A stretch of 64,000 bases of DNA from Bog-159 sp963785255 (lineage in GTDB: Bacteria; Acidobacteriota; Terriglobia; Bryobacterales; Bryobacteraceae), in NCBI GenBank assembly GCA_963785255.1, contig CAWAUR010000007.1, forward strand, positions 62,001 to 126,000. Direction: 5' to 3'. Of this stretch, positions 33,064 through 42,149 are shown piece by piece; within the stretch, counting starts at the first letter, position 1; each line of letters begins with the position of its first letter. Below the pieces are notes generated by a model. That model searched no databases, was not told where the DNA came from, and saw nothing but the letters and a program-made list of their open reading frames with translations. The position numbers and the translations under genes were made by a program.

Positions 33064-34872
33064 TCAATTCGTGAGTCCCCGAAAATCCCACACATACTTC
33101 CAGGTCGATTCCCCGCCCCAACCCAATCCCGGCGCGCTGAACGCTTGCGATGGCTCGTGGAACGGCGTCTGCGTGACGATCACTTCTATGTTACCGGCGG
33201 GAATGAGCACGCAGCTTAACGGATCGAACGGGGAGTCCTGGCACCAGTCAGGGTACGGGCCGTAGCTCTCAGGAATGAATACTTCGCCGGTGGACCCATA
33301 AGCCGATGCCACGGCCCGAAAGTTGTTTCCCACGGACAATTGAACGCTGACAATGCTGCGGGCGTCACCGCCGGTCCATGAAAAAGAGTAGCTCCCTGCG
33401 CAGTAAGGTGGAAAACTGCCGATGCTAATATAGGATACGCCTTCGCAAGGTTGCTCCAATTGCGTTCCGGGTGCCAGGTTCGATGTAACTTGAATCGGCG
33501 CGGATATGTCGGCGGTAGCTGTGAAATCGCCCACTTGGCTGCCACCCTGCCCAGTAACTTGATAGGTCCCGCCGTGCAGTGTCCCGGCCGGTAAGGTCGC
33601 CTGATAAGTCAATCTGCCGCTGGACGTTGAAGGTTGAAGCGCGACCGCACCAATACCAGGGCCGGAGACCATGAGCGCCCCTGCGTCTAACGTACTCGGC
33701 AACGAAGCGTTGCATGCCGGCGGCGGCGGCGTATAAAAGCCGTACACCACCCCGGACTGCGTATTATAAATAGGAAGCGGCAGCGGATACGCGCCGTCCA
33801 ATGGCCCAGGCTGCGCGAAACTCAATCCGTCCGATTGGATGAACTGTGCGGTCACTGACTCGCTCGAAGTCACGCCACCTACATCGCTGACGGTGTTCGT
33901 TTGCCACGTGAGAATGCCCAAGGTGCTATTCGCCGGATCCGCGCAGGAGCCGCCGCCTGGCTGTATGCTCACATCCACCAATTGTGAAGAGGTAAATGGA
34001 GCTAAGGTGACAGGCGACTGAGCAGCGCCATAGCTAATCTGCGGCGCGAGCAAGGCGATTGATAACGGCACCCGGCATCCCTGCGGCCATCCTTTCCACT
34101 GACCGAGCACATTCGCCTGGCCGATAGCCACCTTGTCCGGCGCCGGCCCCAGATACGTCAGCGATAAGTTCGACGCACTAGCCGTCAACCCGGGCGCGCC
34201 GAAAGTAACCGACGTCAAACTGGTTCCCGAAGAAGCAAGCTGGGGAACCGGATTGTCACTGCCGTTGTAAACCCACGGCACGCTATTCTGACGATCGGTA
34301 AACTCGTTCCCGCCCAATCCCGTAAGATAGATCGCCAGCCCCAAATCCTTCTTGGGGTCGAGACTGTTTTGCGGTGAGTTCGGAGTCAGTGGGCTTCCGT
34401 CGGAAGGGATATTGAACGCCACCGCCTGCCCGCATCCCGTTCCATCGTCCGTAAATATGCCCAGTTGACCGATCGGTTCGGGAATCGATCCACTTACAAG
34501 CGGTATGTTATATGGCGCGCTCGATCCTGCCGCCGTGGTTACCACAATGCTCGTGCCCGCAATCCCGTTCGGCACCTGCGCATTCATCTGCGTAGATGAT
34601 GCATAAAACAGCGGCGCGAGCACGGTCCCGCTCGACGTGCTGAAGCTAACCGTGGCTCCGCCCAATTGGGTGGGCAGTGGATAACCGCTGGCGGCGGTGG
34701 AAGTCGCCAGGTTCTGTCCCTTGATGGCGATCAAAACCTGCGGCGCAATCGAAGTAAGCGTCACATTGCTGGCGGCATTCTCTACACCGCCGCTCGCAAT
34801 CACCGGCGCTTGCGCAAGCGCATGCGGCGCAGCGCCTAACAGCGCGAGGGCCGTAACATACAATCGGCGCAT
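33064..34872 (-). CDS. Secreted protein with an N-terminal TIGR03437-type domain
   Basis: 602 residues with signal peptide MRRLYVTALALLGAAPHALA. The first ~240 residues carry the Solibacter-type TIGR03437 pattern: GGVENAASNVTLTSIAPQVL, IAIKGQNLATSTA, LGGATVSFSTSSGTVLAPLF, YASSTQMNAQVPNGIAGTSI, then GLAIYLTGLG. The remainder is beta-rich with Cys pairs, ending with an apparent immunoglobulin-like or jelly-roll portion. TIGR03437 domains are highly expanded in Solibacter-like genomes and are found in surface proteins; no function is established here. It stands alone, convergent with the acyl-CoA cluster. Confidence 0.75.
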   Translation of the reverse strand: MRRLYVTALALLGAAPHALAQAPVIASGGVENAASNVTLTSIAPQVLIAIKGQNLATSTAASGYPLPTQLGGATVSFSTSSGTVLAPLFYASSTQMNAQVPNGIAGTSIVVTTAAGSSAPYNIPLVSGSIPEPIGQLGIFTDDGTGCGQAVAFNIPSDGSPLTPNSPQNSLDPKKDLGLAIYLTGLGGNEFTDRQNSVPWVYNGSDNPVPQLASSGTSLTSVTFGAPGLTASASNLSLTYLGPAPDKVAIGQANVLGQWKGWPQGCRVPLSIALLAPQISYGAAQSPVTLAPFTSSQLVDVSIQPGGGSCADPANSTLGILTWQTNTVSDVGGVTSSESVTAQFIQSDGLSFAQPGPLDGAYPLPLPIYNTQSGVVYGFYTPPPPACNASLPSTLDAGALMVSGPGIGAVALQPSTSSGRLTYQATLPAGTLHGGTYQVTGQGGSQVGDFTATADISAPIQVTSNLAPGTQLEQPCEGVSYISIGSFPPYCAGSYSFSWTGGDARSIVSVQLSVGNNFRAVASAYGSTGEVFIPESYGPYPDWCQDSPFDPLSCVLIPAGNIEVIVTQTPFHEPSQAFSAPGLGWGGESTWKYVWDFRGLTN

Positions 34873-34945
34873 AGATTGTCCTGGTCCGTATTATAGACCC
34901 GCGCCGTGCGGTCGTCACGCGAAGGTGGTTAACCGTTTTGGGGAG

Positions 34946-35026
34946 ACCGCTCCCTGACGGTCGCGGCTCGGTAACGGCCATATCGATTTCCCACGATTTA
35001 CCGAGCCGCGACTGTCAGGGAGCGGT
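34946..35026. repeat. Long inverted repeat of the GAGCCGCGAC family, site 1
   Basis: Two 29-base arms (34946-34974 and 34998-35026) pair with one mismatch around a 23-base loop; the arm core is ACCGCTCCCTGACGGTCGCG. It lies between the divergent TIGR03437 and permease genes. The same family occurs at 37550, 41893, 45374 and 52719. It may be a small non-autonomous mobile element or REP-like sequence. Confidence 0.85.
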
Positions 35027-35108
35027 CACTCAGAGACGGTACTGTGTCCACTTGCTAACCTGGCCGCACCGCGTCCGTCCAACAAAGAAATAGCGGAGGA
35101 AAACGATC

Positions 35109-37538
35109 ATGATCCAAGATTTGCGCCTGAGCCTGCGCATGCTACGCAAGCAACCCGGTTTCGCCGTCATCGCCGTCTTCACACTGGCGCTCGGCATCGG
35201 CGCAACATCGGCCGTATTCAGTCTTATCCGCGGCGTCCTGCTTACACCGCCGCCTTACCGCCAACCGGACCGGCTGGTGCTCATCCCAACGGCCCGCACC
35301 GACGGTCGACCCATGGACGATCCGCGAGGTTGGCCTTCCGCGCAATGGACCGAATGGCGCAAACAGGCAAAGTCTTTCGAGGCGATTGGCGCTTACGCGT
35401 GGGACTTCAACTTTCTGATCCGTTCAGACGGCAGTGACTCCATCGAAGGCATGTGGGTCACTCGCGATTACTTCCGCGCGCTCGGATTGCAGCCTGTGCT
35501 GGGCCGCACCTTCCTCCCGTCGGAGACCGGAGATAAGCCCACGCCCGTTATCGTGCTGGGCTACGATTTGTGGCAGCGCAAGTTCAATGGCGACCCGCAT
35601 ATCATCGGCCGGAAGATTCGCATCAGCCGCCAGGATACGCCCCCCACAGTGATCGGCGTCATGCCTCCCGGCGTGCGCTTTCTGCCGTCGCCCGGCGCCG
35701 CGCGCGAGCCGAATTACAACGTGAATGCGCAAGTGGATTTCTGGGTTCCGGCGCCCGACGAGCCTTCCTGGCGTAACGAACCGATGTGGAATGTGGTCGG
35801 GCGAATGCGCGAGGGAACCAGCATCCGGCAAGCGCAAAGCGAACTCAAGGTTCTGGCCGCCACGGAAGCGCGCGCCGAACACGCTTTCGAAGGCTTCACG
35901 CCGGAGTTGCAGCCACTCTCCGCCGAATTGAATCGCGATGGCGGCCGCATCCTGCTGCCGCTGTTAGGCGCGGCTTGTCTGGTGCTGTTGATCTCCTGCG
36001 GTAATGCCGCCGCGCTGCTGCTGGTACGCGGCCTGCAACGGCAGCAGGAATACGCCGTGCGCAGCGCGCTGGGAGTTGGCCGCATCGCGCTTTTCCGGCA
36101 AGTCGCCACCGAAAGTTTGGTGTTAGCCGTGATGGGCGGCGCGCTCGGCATCGGCTTGGCGGTGTTCGCCGTCAATCTGTTCAAAGTGATCGGCGGACAC
36201 GCCATCCCGCGCCTGGATGCGGTTTCGGCCGGCTGGGAGATGCCGGCATTCGGATTTACCGCGGCACTGGCTGCAGCGGTGCTCGCGGGACTGCTGCCGG
36301 CATTGCGCGCCTCGCGGCTCGATCCCATCGAAGTGCTCAAAAGCGCCGGTCCGAAAAGCAGCGCGGGCATCGGCGAACGGCGCCTGTTGCGTGGAGTGAC
36401 TCTGGTGCAAACCGCGCTGACGCTGGCGTTGTTAGTTGGCGCGGGCCTTCTTGTCCGCACCATGATTAACATTTCGAACGTGCAGTCCGGTTACAGTATG
36501 AGCCGCATTCTGACTATGAGCGTCACGGCTGTCGAGGGCGATTGGGCGGCATTTCATCACCGTGCGTTGGAAAAGGTAGCGGCCGTGCCAGGCGTCCAGT
36601 ATGCGGCCTTCGCATGGGGCGTGCCTCTCACCGGCAACAATTGGCCCGCTACAGTCGATATCGAGGGCCAGCCCGCGCCCATCGAAGATAGCGACCGCAT
36701 CGCCGTTCCGTTACGCGCCGTCACCGATGACTATTTCAAGTTGATCGGCATGCCCCTCCTGGACGGCCGCGGCTTTCGATCGAGCGACGATCGCAAGGCC
36801 GCGAAAGTAGCCATCGTCAACCAGGCTCTGGCGGATCGTTACTTTCCCAAATCTCAGGCAATCGGAAAGAAGTTCTGGCTGGGCGACCGGAAGAATCCTC
36901 CGTTCCAGATCGTGGGCGTGGTATCCAACGGCCGTACGGACGATTTGACGCGTTCCGGCGCGCCAGAGATCTATCTCTCGTTATGGCAGGCCAATGCGTT
37001 CTCGAAACACCTGGTGGTGAGAACCGCCGCCGATCCGCGCTCCATCATGGCCGCGGTCCAACGCGAGCTGCACTCGGTGGATCCCACCGTGGCCATCGAA
37101 AATGTGAAGACGCTCGGTCAGATCCGCGACGATTCGCTTGCCTCGCGCACGTTTGCCATGCGGCTGCTGGTGGGCTTTTCCGTCGCGGGAAGCGTGCTCA
37201 CGTTGGTTGGCATCTATGGCGTGCTTTCGCTATCGGTGGCCTCGCGCCGCCGCGAACTGGCGATCCGCTTCGCCGTGGGCGCGCAGCAGCGCGACATTCG
37301 GAAACTCGTGCTGGCCGACGGCTTGCGGCTGATCGCGGGCGGCGTAGTCGCTGGAATGGCCGGCGCGCTGATCTTATCGCGCGTGCTCCGTTCGTTTCTG
37401 TATGAAGTGGAGCCGACCGATCCGGTTACTCTGATCGGCGTGGCGCTGCTGTTCGGAGTTGTGGCTCTACTGGCGTGTTGGGTGCCGACCCGGCGGGCCG
37501 CGCGGGTGCAGCCGGTGGAGGCGCTCAGATACGAGTGA
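35109..37538 (+). CDS. FtsX/MacB-type ABC transporter permease (acidobacterial orphan permease)
   Basis: 809 residues with the duplicated FtsX/MacB-PCD plan: membrane helix near 20-40 (VIAVFTLALGIGATSAVFSL), periplasmic MacB-PCD domain, three helices near 280-400, a second start helix near 430 (GVTLVQTALTLALLVGAGLL), second periplasmic domain, and three final helices (VGFSVAGSVLTLVGIYGVLS, GGVVAGMAGALILSRVL, VALLFGVVALLACWVPTRRA), ending QPVEALRYE. The pattern fits the ADOP family, which is expanded in Acidobacteria and lacks an adjacent ATPase, as here. It may export peptides or lipoproteins. The gene is framed on both sides by the same inverted repeat. Confidence 0.87.
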   Translation: MIQDLRLSLRMLRKQPGFAVIAVFTLALGIGATSAVFSLIRGVLLTPPPYRQPDRLVLIPTARTDGRPMDDPRGWPSAQWTEWRKQAKSFEAIGAYAWDFNFLIRSDGSDSIEGMWVTRDYFRALGLQPVLGRTFLPSETGDKPTPVIVLGYDLWQRKFNGDPHIIGRKIRISRQDTPPTVIGVMPPGVRFLPSPGAAREPNYNVNAQVDFWVPAPDEPSWRNEPMWNVVGRMREGTSIRQAQSELKVLAATEARAEHAFEGFTPELQPLSAELNRDGGRILLPLLGAACLVLLISCGNAAALLLVRGLQRQQEYAVRSALGVGRIALFRQVATESLVLAVMGGALGIGLAVFAVNLFKVIGGHAIPRLDAVSAGWEMPAFGFTAALAAAVLAGLLPALRASRLDPIEVLKSAGPKSSAGIGERRLLRGVTLVQTALTLALLVGAGLLVRTMINISNVQSGYSMSRILTMSVTAVEGDWAAFHHRALEKVAAVPGVQYAAFAWGVPLTGNNWPATVDIEGQPAPIEDSDRIAVPLRAVTDDYFKLIGMPLLDGRGFRSSDDRKAAKVAIVNQALADRYFPKSQAIGKKFWLGDRKNPPFQIVGVVSNGRTDDLTRSGAPEIYLSLWQANAFSKHLVVRTAADPRSIMAAVQRELHSVDPTVAIENVKTLGQIRDDSLASRTFAMRLLVGFSVAGSVLTLVGIYGVLSLSVASRRRELAIRFAVGAQQRDIRKLVLADGLRLIAGGVVAGMAGALILSRVLRSFLYEVEPTDPVTLIGVALLFGVVALLACWVPTRRAARVQPVEALRYE

Positions 37539-37549
37539 TCTTTCTGAAG

Positions 37550-37646
37550 ACCGCTCCCTCTCGGTCGCGGCTCAGTAAAAGTTGGAGGCGGCTGCTATGA
37601 CCGGCCGGGAGCATCCTTTACTGAGCCGCGACCGTCAGGGAGCGGT
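37550..37646. repeat. Inverted repeat of the GAGCCGCGAC family, site 2
   Basis: Arms 37550-37579 and 37617-37646 pair with two mismatches around a 37-base loop, between the permease stop and the cyclophilin start. It is the second copy flanking the permease gene. Confidence 0.85.
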
Positions 37647-37671
37647 GCTCGCCCCCTGTTACAATCCAGGA

Positions 37672-38160
37672 ATGCCTCAAGAAACTTTCGCAGTGTTCGA
37701 CACCTCCGAGGGTCAGTTCAAAGCCAAACTGTTCGCCGACAAAACCCCGCGCACGGTAGAGAACTTCGTCAGCCTGGCCGATGGCACTAAGACCGGCAAG
37801 CCCTTTTACGACGGCACTATCTTTCATCGCGTGATTCCTAATTTCATGATTCAGGGCGGATGCCCGGAAGGCTCCGGACGCGGCGGTCCCGGCTATCAAT
37901 TCGCCGACGAGTTTCATCCATCATTGAAACACTCCAAGCCAGGTCTTCTGTCGATGGCGAACGCCGGCCCCAACACCAACGGCAGTCAGTTCTTCGTCAC
38001 CGTGGCAGCCACCACCTGGCTCGATAACAAGCACAGCATCTTCGGCGAAGTGGTGGAAGGCTACGACGTGGTGAAGAAGATCTCGGAAGTGCCGCGTTCC
38101 GGCCAGGACCGGCCGCACAAAGAAGTCCGCCTCAACTCGGTGAAGATCGAAAGGACCTAG
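37672..38160 (+). CDS. Cyclophilin-type peptidyl-prolyl isomerase
   Basis: 162 residues from the ATG at 37672, consistent with the small bacterial cytoplasmic PpiB form. The family blocks are clear: KTPRTVENFVSLADG, FYDGTIFHRVIPNFMIQGGC (catalytic Arg in FHRV), GPNTNGSQFFVTVAATTWLD and HSIFGEVVEGYDVVKKI. No signal peptide. An earlier in-frame start would translate part of the inverted repeat and is rejected. The DUF1080 gene follows two bases after the stop, so the two may be cotranscribed. Confidence 0.92.
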   Translation: MPQETFAVFDTSEGQFKAKLFADKTPRTVENFVSLADGTKTGKPFYDGTIFHRVIPNFMIQGGCPEGSGRGGPGYQFADEFHPSLKHSKPGLLSMANAGPNTNGSQFFVTVAATTWLDNKHSIFGEVVEGYDVVKKISEVPRSGQDRPHKEVRLNSVKIERT

Positions 38161-38162
38161 CC

Positions 38163-38753
38163 ATGAAACGCTTGCTGGCGCTGCTGGCATTCAGCGCCGC
38201 CGCTTTCGCGCAAGACGGATTCCAGCCGCTGTTCAACGGCAAGAATCTCGACGGGTGGGATGGCGACCCGCGCATGTGGAGCGTGCGCGACGGCATGATT
38301 GTGGGCCATACCGAAGGCGTTACCATGACCGACAATTCGTTCCTGATTTCCAAGCAGCCATACCGCAACTTCGATCTGCGCGTGGAAATGAAGCTGCGCA
38401 ATCACAACAGCGGCATTCAATTCCGTAGCGAAGCGCTTCCCAATTGGGTGGTGCGTGGCTATCAGGCCGACGCCGCCGAGGATAATTACTGGGGCAATAT
38501 CTACGAAGAGAAAGGCCGCGGCACCTTGGTGGACGGTTGGAAAGGTAAGGGCGAGAAGGCCGTCAAATTGGGCGATTGGAACGATTACGAAATCCTGTGC
38601 GACGGCGATCACATCCGGCTGACTCTGAACGGCACAGTGACCGCCGACCTGCACGATTCCGCGCGGCTCGACGGAATCATCGCCTTTCAGTTACATCGCG
38701 GCCCGCCCATGGAAGTCTACTTTCGCAACGTGCGCATCAAGGTTCTGCCGTAA
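38163..38753 (+). CDS. Exported DUF1080 (3-keto-disaccharide hydrolase-like) protein
   Basis: 196 residues with signal peptide MKRLLALLAFSAAAFAQ. The DUF1080 pattern is plain: GFQPLFNGKNLDGWDGDPRM, WSVRDGMIVGHTEG, FLISKQPYRNFDLRVEMKLR, NHNSGIQFRSEALPNWVVRG and IAFQLHRGPPMEVYFRNVRI. The concanavalin-like domain is widespread in Acidobacteria and Planctomycetes, and some members hydrolyse 3-keto-disaccharides. Acts outside the cytoplasm. Located between the cyclophilin and nadD genes. Confidence 0.85.
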   Translation: MKRLLALLAFSAAAFAQDGFQPLFNGKNLDGWDGDPRMWSVRDGMIVGHTEGVTMTDNSFLISKQPYRNFDLRVEMKLRNHNSGIQFRSEALPNWVVRGYQADAAEDNYWGNIYEEKGRGTLVDGWKGKGEKAVKLGDWNDYEILCDGDHIRLTLNGTVTADLHDSARLDGIIAFQLHRGPPMEVYFRNVRIKVLP

Positions 38754-38770
38754 AGGACGCGTGGCCCGCT

Positions 38771-39340
38771 TTGCGACTGGCGATCTTCGGTGGCACTTTC
38801 GATCCCATCCATAACGCTCATCTGACAGTCGCGCGCGAAGCCGCCGCGCGCTTCTCACTCGATCGCATCTGGCTGGTCCCCGCGGAAAAGCCGCCCCACA
38901 AGCATGGCGTGACGCTCGCGTCTTATGCCGATCGCCTGGCGATGGTGGAGTTAGCTTGCCGTGGCGAGCCGAAGCTGGAAGCGTCGCGCCTGGAAGAAGG
39001 CACCACCAGCAGTTACTCGATCGACACGATTGAGAAGGTGCGCGGGCGCCTGGCGACGGATGACAAGCTATTCTTCGTGATCGGCGCGGACGCCTTCGCC
39101 GAGATCGAAAGCTGGCGCCGCTGGCGTGACGTAGTGGCGGCGGTGGAGTTCATCGTGGTGAGCCGGCCGGGGCATAAGTATCGCATCCCCCCCCCGGCCA
39201 TCGTGCACAGTTTGGAAACGGTTGACTTAGCCGTGTCATCTTCGGAGATCCGGCGAAAGCTGGCGGCCGGGGACGAGCATGTCGACGTGCCCGAGGCAGT
39301 GCTCGAGTACATACGAGCGCGGGGACTTTATCATGCGTAG
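38771..39340 (+). CDS. nadD: Nicotinate-nucleotide adenylyltransferase
   Basis: 189 residues; converts nicotinate mononucleotide to its adenine dinucleotide in NAD synthesis. The nucleotidyltransferase signature GGTFDPIHNAHL (with the H/T-x-x-H elements) follows the start, then LVPAEKPPHK, the substrate region FVIGADAFAEIESWRRW and the ISSSEIRRK-like VSSSEIRRKLAAG. The start is uncertain: there is no in-frame ATG, and a TTG at 38771 gives MRLAIFGGTFDP, which fits the family; an SD-like AAAGGA lies about 12 bases upstream, next to the DUF1080 stop. Confidence 0.88.
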   Translation: MRLAIFGGTFDPIHNAHLTVAREAAARFSLDRIWLVPAEKPPHKHGVTLASYADRLAMVELACRGEPKLEASRLEEGTTSSYSIDTIEKVRGRLATDDKLFFVIGADAFAEIESWRRWRDVVAAVEFIVVSRPGHKYRIPPPAIVHSLETVDLAVSSSEIRRKLAAGDEHVDVPEAVLEYIRARGLYHA

Positions 39341-39345
39341 GCCGG

Positions 39346-40506
39346 TCAAGGCGCGATCTTGAACACCACACCACAACCGCCGGAGCACCCGCTATTGAAC
39401 TTGCCCCCGGACGAAGCCGTACCGTAGAGGTTGCCCGCCGAGTCGCGGAACAGGCCTGCGAAAGGTTGGCCTCCGTCGTCTCGTCCGGTGAAGGTGTACA
39501 GCACCGTCTCCGTACCGGCCGGGTCGATCTTGAACACGACTCCGTAGCCGGAAGTCTTGGAGGCGGAGCCACCGTAGGTAGTGGTGCCGTAGAGATTGCC
39601 GGCCGAGTCCTGGATCAGACCCGCGTAGGGATTGTAGCCGTCCGCTCCCCCTGTGAATGTATGCAGGACCGTCAGCGTGCCTGCCGTATCCAGTTTAAAG
39701 ACCGTTCCCGAACCGGTCGCGCCTCCGAAGGCGGTAGTGCCGTAAAGGTTGCCTTCAGCGTCTCGGATCAGACCAGCGTAAGGTCCGCCGCCATCCGGCC
39801 CACCGGTGAAACTGTACAGCACCGTCTCGGCGCCGGCGGCGTCCAGCTTGAAAACATTTCCGAGGCCCACTTGACCACCGTAGGTCGTCGTGCCATAGAG
39901 ATTGCCTGCCGAGTCTTGGATCAGAGCCGCATAGGGCCAAGTCCCTTCCAATATTGTGCTGAAACTCAGCACCTTCCCACCGGTGTTGTCCAGTTTAAAC
40001 ACGGTCCCACGATCAGACCTGCCGCCTTGCCAGGTCGTCCCGTAAAGGCCGCCCGCCGCGTCCTGGAGCAGGCCGGCGTATGGGAACTTACCATCGTGGC
40101 CGCCTCCAAAACTATGCAGCACCGTCTCCGCGCCAGCCGCATCGATTTTGAAAACCGTTCCATAGCCGGACTCGCCGCCAGAACCGGTAGTGCCGTACAG
40201 ATCGCCTGCCAAGTCCCGGACCAGAGCGGAATAGGGATAAGCTCCGTCCGTGCCGTTGCCGGCGAAACTGTAGAGCACCGTCAGGCCGGTCTTATCCAGC
40301 TTGAACACGGTGCCGTAACCCGATGCGCCGCCGTGCAGGGTGGTACCGAAAAGATTGCCGGCCGGATCCACGATCAGGCCTCCCTCGGGGATAAGTCCGT
40401 CCGGTCCCGTAAAACGGTGCAGCACGGTGTAAGTCTGCGACTGCGCCGATAGTGTGCCGAACGCCGCCAACGCGCACATCGCGCCCGCCAACCCTCGTCC
40501 AGACAT
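39346..40506 (-). CDS. Secreted GloVer-repeat beta-propeller protein
   Basis: 386 residues from the ATG at 40506, with SD GGAGGGAT. After a signal peptide ending LSAQSQ come seven repeats of about 45-50 residues with the pattern 'hFTGxDGxxPyAGLIxDxAGNLYGTTxxGGxxGxGTVFKLDxxGxET': examples are GLIVDPAGNLFGTTLHGG, DSAGNLYGTTTYGG and YGVVFKIDPAGTETVLYTFT. This is the choice-of-anchor tandem-repeat (GloVer) family, frequent in Acidobacteria. It is probably a surface protein; function unknown. The last repeat contains a CSGGC pair. Similar genes are at 54806 and, broken, at 58069. Confidence 0.82.
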   Translation of the reverse strand: MSGRGLAGAMCALAAFGTLSAQSQTYTVLHRFTGPDGLIPEGGLIVDPAGNLFGTTLHGGASGYGTVFKLDKTGLTVLYSFAGNGTDGAYPYSALVRDLAGDLYGTTGSGGESGYGTVFKIDAAGAETVLHSFGGGHDGKFPYAGLLQDAAGGLYGTTWQGGRSDRGTVFKLDNTGGKVLSFSTILEGTWPYAALIQDSAGNLYGTTTYGGQVGLGNVFKLDAAGAETVLYSFTGGPDGGGPYAGLIRDAEGNLYGTTAFGGATGSGTVFKLDTAGTLTVLHTFTGGADGYNPYAGLIQDSAGNLYGTTTYGGSASKTSGYGVVFKIDPAGTETVLYTFTGRDDGGQPFAGLFRDSAGNLYGTASSGGKFNSGCSGGCGVVFKIAP

Positions 40507-40582
40507 GTGATCGATCCCTCCGTTCGGCAGCAGAATACCACGGTTTTTAAGGGATTCCAGCCGAAATTGCAAAGTGACAGTA

Positions 40583-41890
40583 CTAGTCCGGTTCCTCCAA
40601 CGGTGTGACCGGATCCAGAAAGCGCCATAGTAAGAGAGCCACCACATAGACCGCGGCTGAAACATAAAAGGTCATGTCCCAGTTATTACTCGTCCAACGA
40701 AGCATATATCCAATGACCGTGGGAGATACTGCTCCACCCATGTTGCCCAACATATTCATGGCCCCCGAGAGGGTGCCCGCATATCTGCCGCCCACGTCCA
40801 TGCAGGCGCCCCACGAGCCGGGCATCACCAGGTCGTTGCTGAAGCTGGCTAATCCCATGACTAACATGGCGGCTAAAGGACTATGCATACGCGTGATCAC
40901 GACCAGTAATATGCTCGCCCCTCCGAATCCGATATAAGCTAAGAGCCGCCGTGTCTTTAATACGCTGCCAGTAAGTCGAGTCAGTGGCGCGGCGATGAAG
41001 CCGCTCACCAGCGATCCGAGCCCGCCCAGAAAAAGCGGCAGGATGGCGAGTTGGGCGGCGGCGCGCATATCTAAGCCGCGGCCTTCCTTCAAGTAAGTCG
41101 GCATCCAGGTGATATAGAAATACCAACCATAGGAGGAACAGAAATATTGCGCGCACAGCAGCCAGACCTGCGGTGACCGGGCGAACTTCCGCCAGGGCAC
41201 GTGCGCATGCCGCGTAGCCAGCGCTTCGTTTGGCGCAAGCAATTCCCGCTCGGCATCGTTCAGGCCGCGATGGTCGCGCGGATGATCGCGATACCACACA
41301 TAAAACAAGATCGCCCACCCTACTCCCACGCATCCGAATAACTCGAAGGCATGCCGCCAGGACATCACCTGAATGGCGAGATACACAAGCTGCGGCGTAA
41401 ACGCGCCTCCCCAGCGGGCGCTCAGCCACATTATGCCCTGCGCACTCACCCGCTCGCGGCGCGGCAGCCAGGTGGTGAACGTTTTGGTGAGGTTGGGGAA
41501 ACAGCCGGCTTCGCCCGCGCCGAACAACGCCCGCGTCACGGCCAGGGAGACGAAGCTCCAGGCCCAGCCGGTGGCGGCTGTGAAGAACGACCACCACATC
41601 ACGATCCGCAACAGCACGCGCCGCGCGCCCATCCAGTCGCCCAGAAATCCGCCGGGGATTTCAAACAGCGCATAGGCCCATCCAAAGGCCGAAAACACGT
41701 AGCCCATCTGCACTTGCGACAGGTGCAGATCGGCACGGATGGCGGGAGCCGCGAACGAAATGCACACGCGGTCGATGTAGGTGATCACAGCCAAGGTGAC
41801 CGCGAACACGACGACCCAATACCGGACGTGGGTGGGGCGCTGCTGCTGGGCTGGGCGCAATATCCTATTAAGGCACAGATCGCGGGGCAA
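40583..41890 (-). CDS. MFS transporter, anion:cation symporter type
   Basis: 435 residues, twelve predicted membrane segments. VRYWVVVFAVTLAVITYIDR then VCISFAAPAIRADLHLSQVQ and EIPGGFLGDWMGARRVLLRI carry the MFS D-x-x-G-x-R-R-type loop between helices 2 and 3. RALFGAGEAGCFPNLTKTFT and WLPRRERVSAQGIMW are typical of the ACS family (hexuronate, glucarate or phthalate). A second half includes LGGLGSLVSGFIAAPLTRLT. The first 15 residues before VRYWVV are uncertain; a start nearer 41845 is possible. Substrate unknown. Confidence 0.8.
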   Translation of the reverse strand: MPRDLCLNRILRPAQQQRPTHVRYWVVVFAVTLAVITYIDRVCISFAAPAIRADLHLSQVQMGYVFSAFGWAYALFEIPGGFLGDWMGARRVLLRIVMWWSFFTAATGWAWSFVSLAVTRALFGAGEAGCFPNLTKTFTTWLPRRERVSAQGIMWLSARWGGAFTPQLVYLAIQVMSWRHAFELFGCVGVGWAILFYVWYRDHPRDHRGLNDAERELLAPNEALATRHAHVPWRKFARSPQVWLLCAQYFCSSYGWYFYITWMPTYLKEGRGLDMRAAAQLAILPLFLGGLGSLVSGFIAAPLTRLTGSVLKTRRLLAYIGFGGASILLVVITRMHSPLAAMLVMGLASFSNDLVMPGSWGACMDVGGRYAGTLSGAMNMLGNMGGAVSPTVIGYMLRWTSNNWDMTFYVSAAVYVVALLLWRFLDPVTPLEEPD

Positions 41891-41892
41891 GC

Positions 41893-42107
41893 GGGGGAAA
41901 CCGCTCCCTCACGGTCGCGGCTCAGTAGCGCGCGGTCGCGGCTCAGTAGCGCGCGGTTGCGGCTCAGCTGGGCCTCCGGCGGGGCCTGATGGAACGGATT
42001 GAGACCGCCCACAGAGGGGGCGGTCTCAGAGTAGTAGCGCGCGGCCGGGGTTCGGTGACCGCCGCACCGCACTTACTGAGCCGCGACCGTAAGGGAGCGG
42101 TTTCCCC
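41893..42107. repeat. Inverted repeat of the GAGCCGCGAC family, site 3 (expanded)
   Basis: Outer arms 41893-41927 and 42073-42107 match over 35 bases with one mismatch. Between them are two extra truncated copies of GGTCGCGGCTCAGTAGCGCG (41930-41968) and a separate palindrome GAGACCGCCC/GGGCGGTCTC near 42000-42027. It fills nearly the whole gap between the MFS and GNAT genes; no gene is visible in it. Confidence 0.8.
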
Positions 42108-42149
42108 CGGTTAAGCGCAAGCCGGCATCTGGGCGATACTGAAAGAGAA

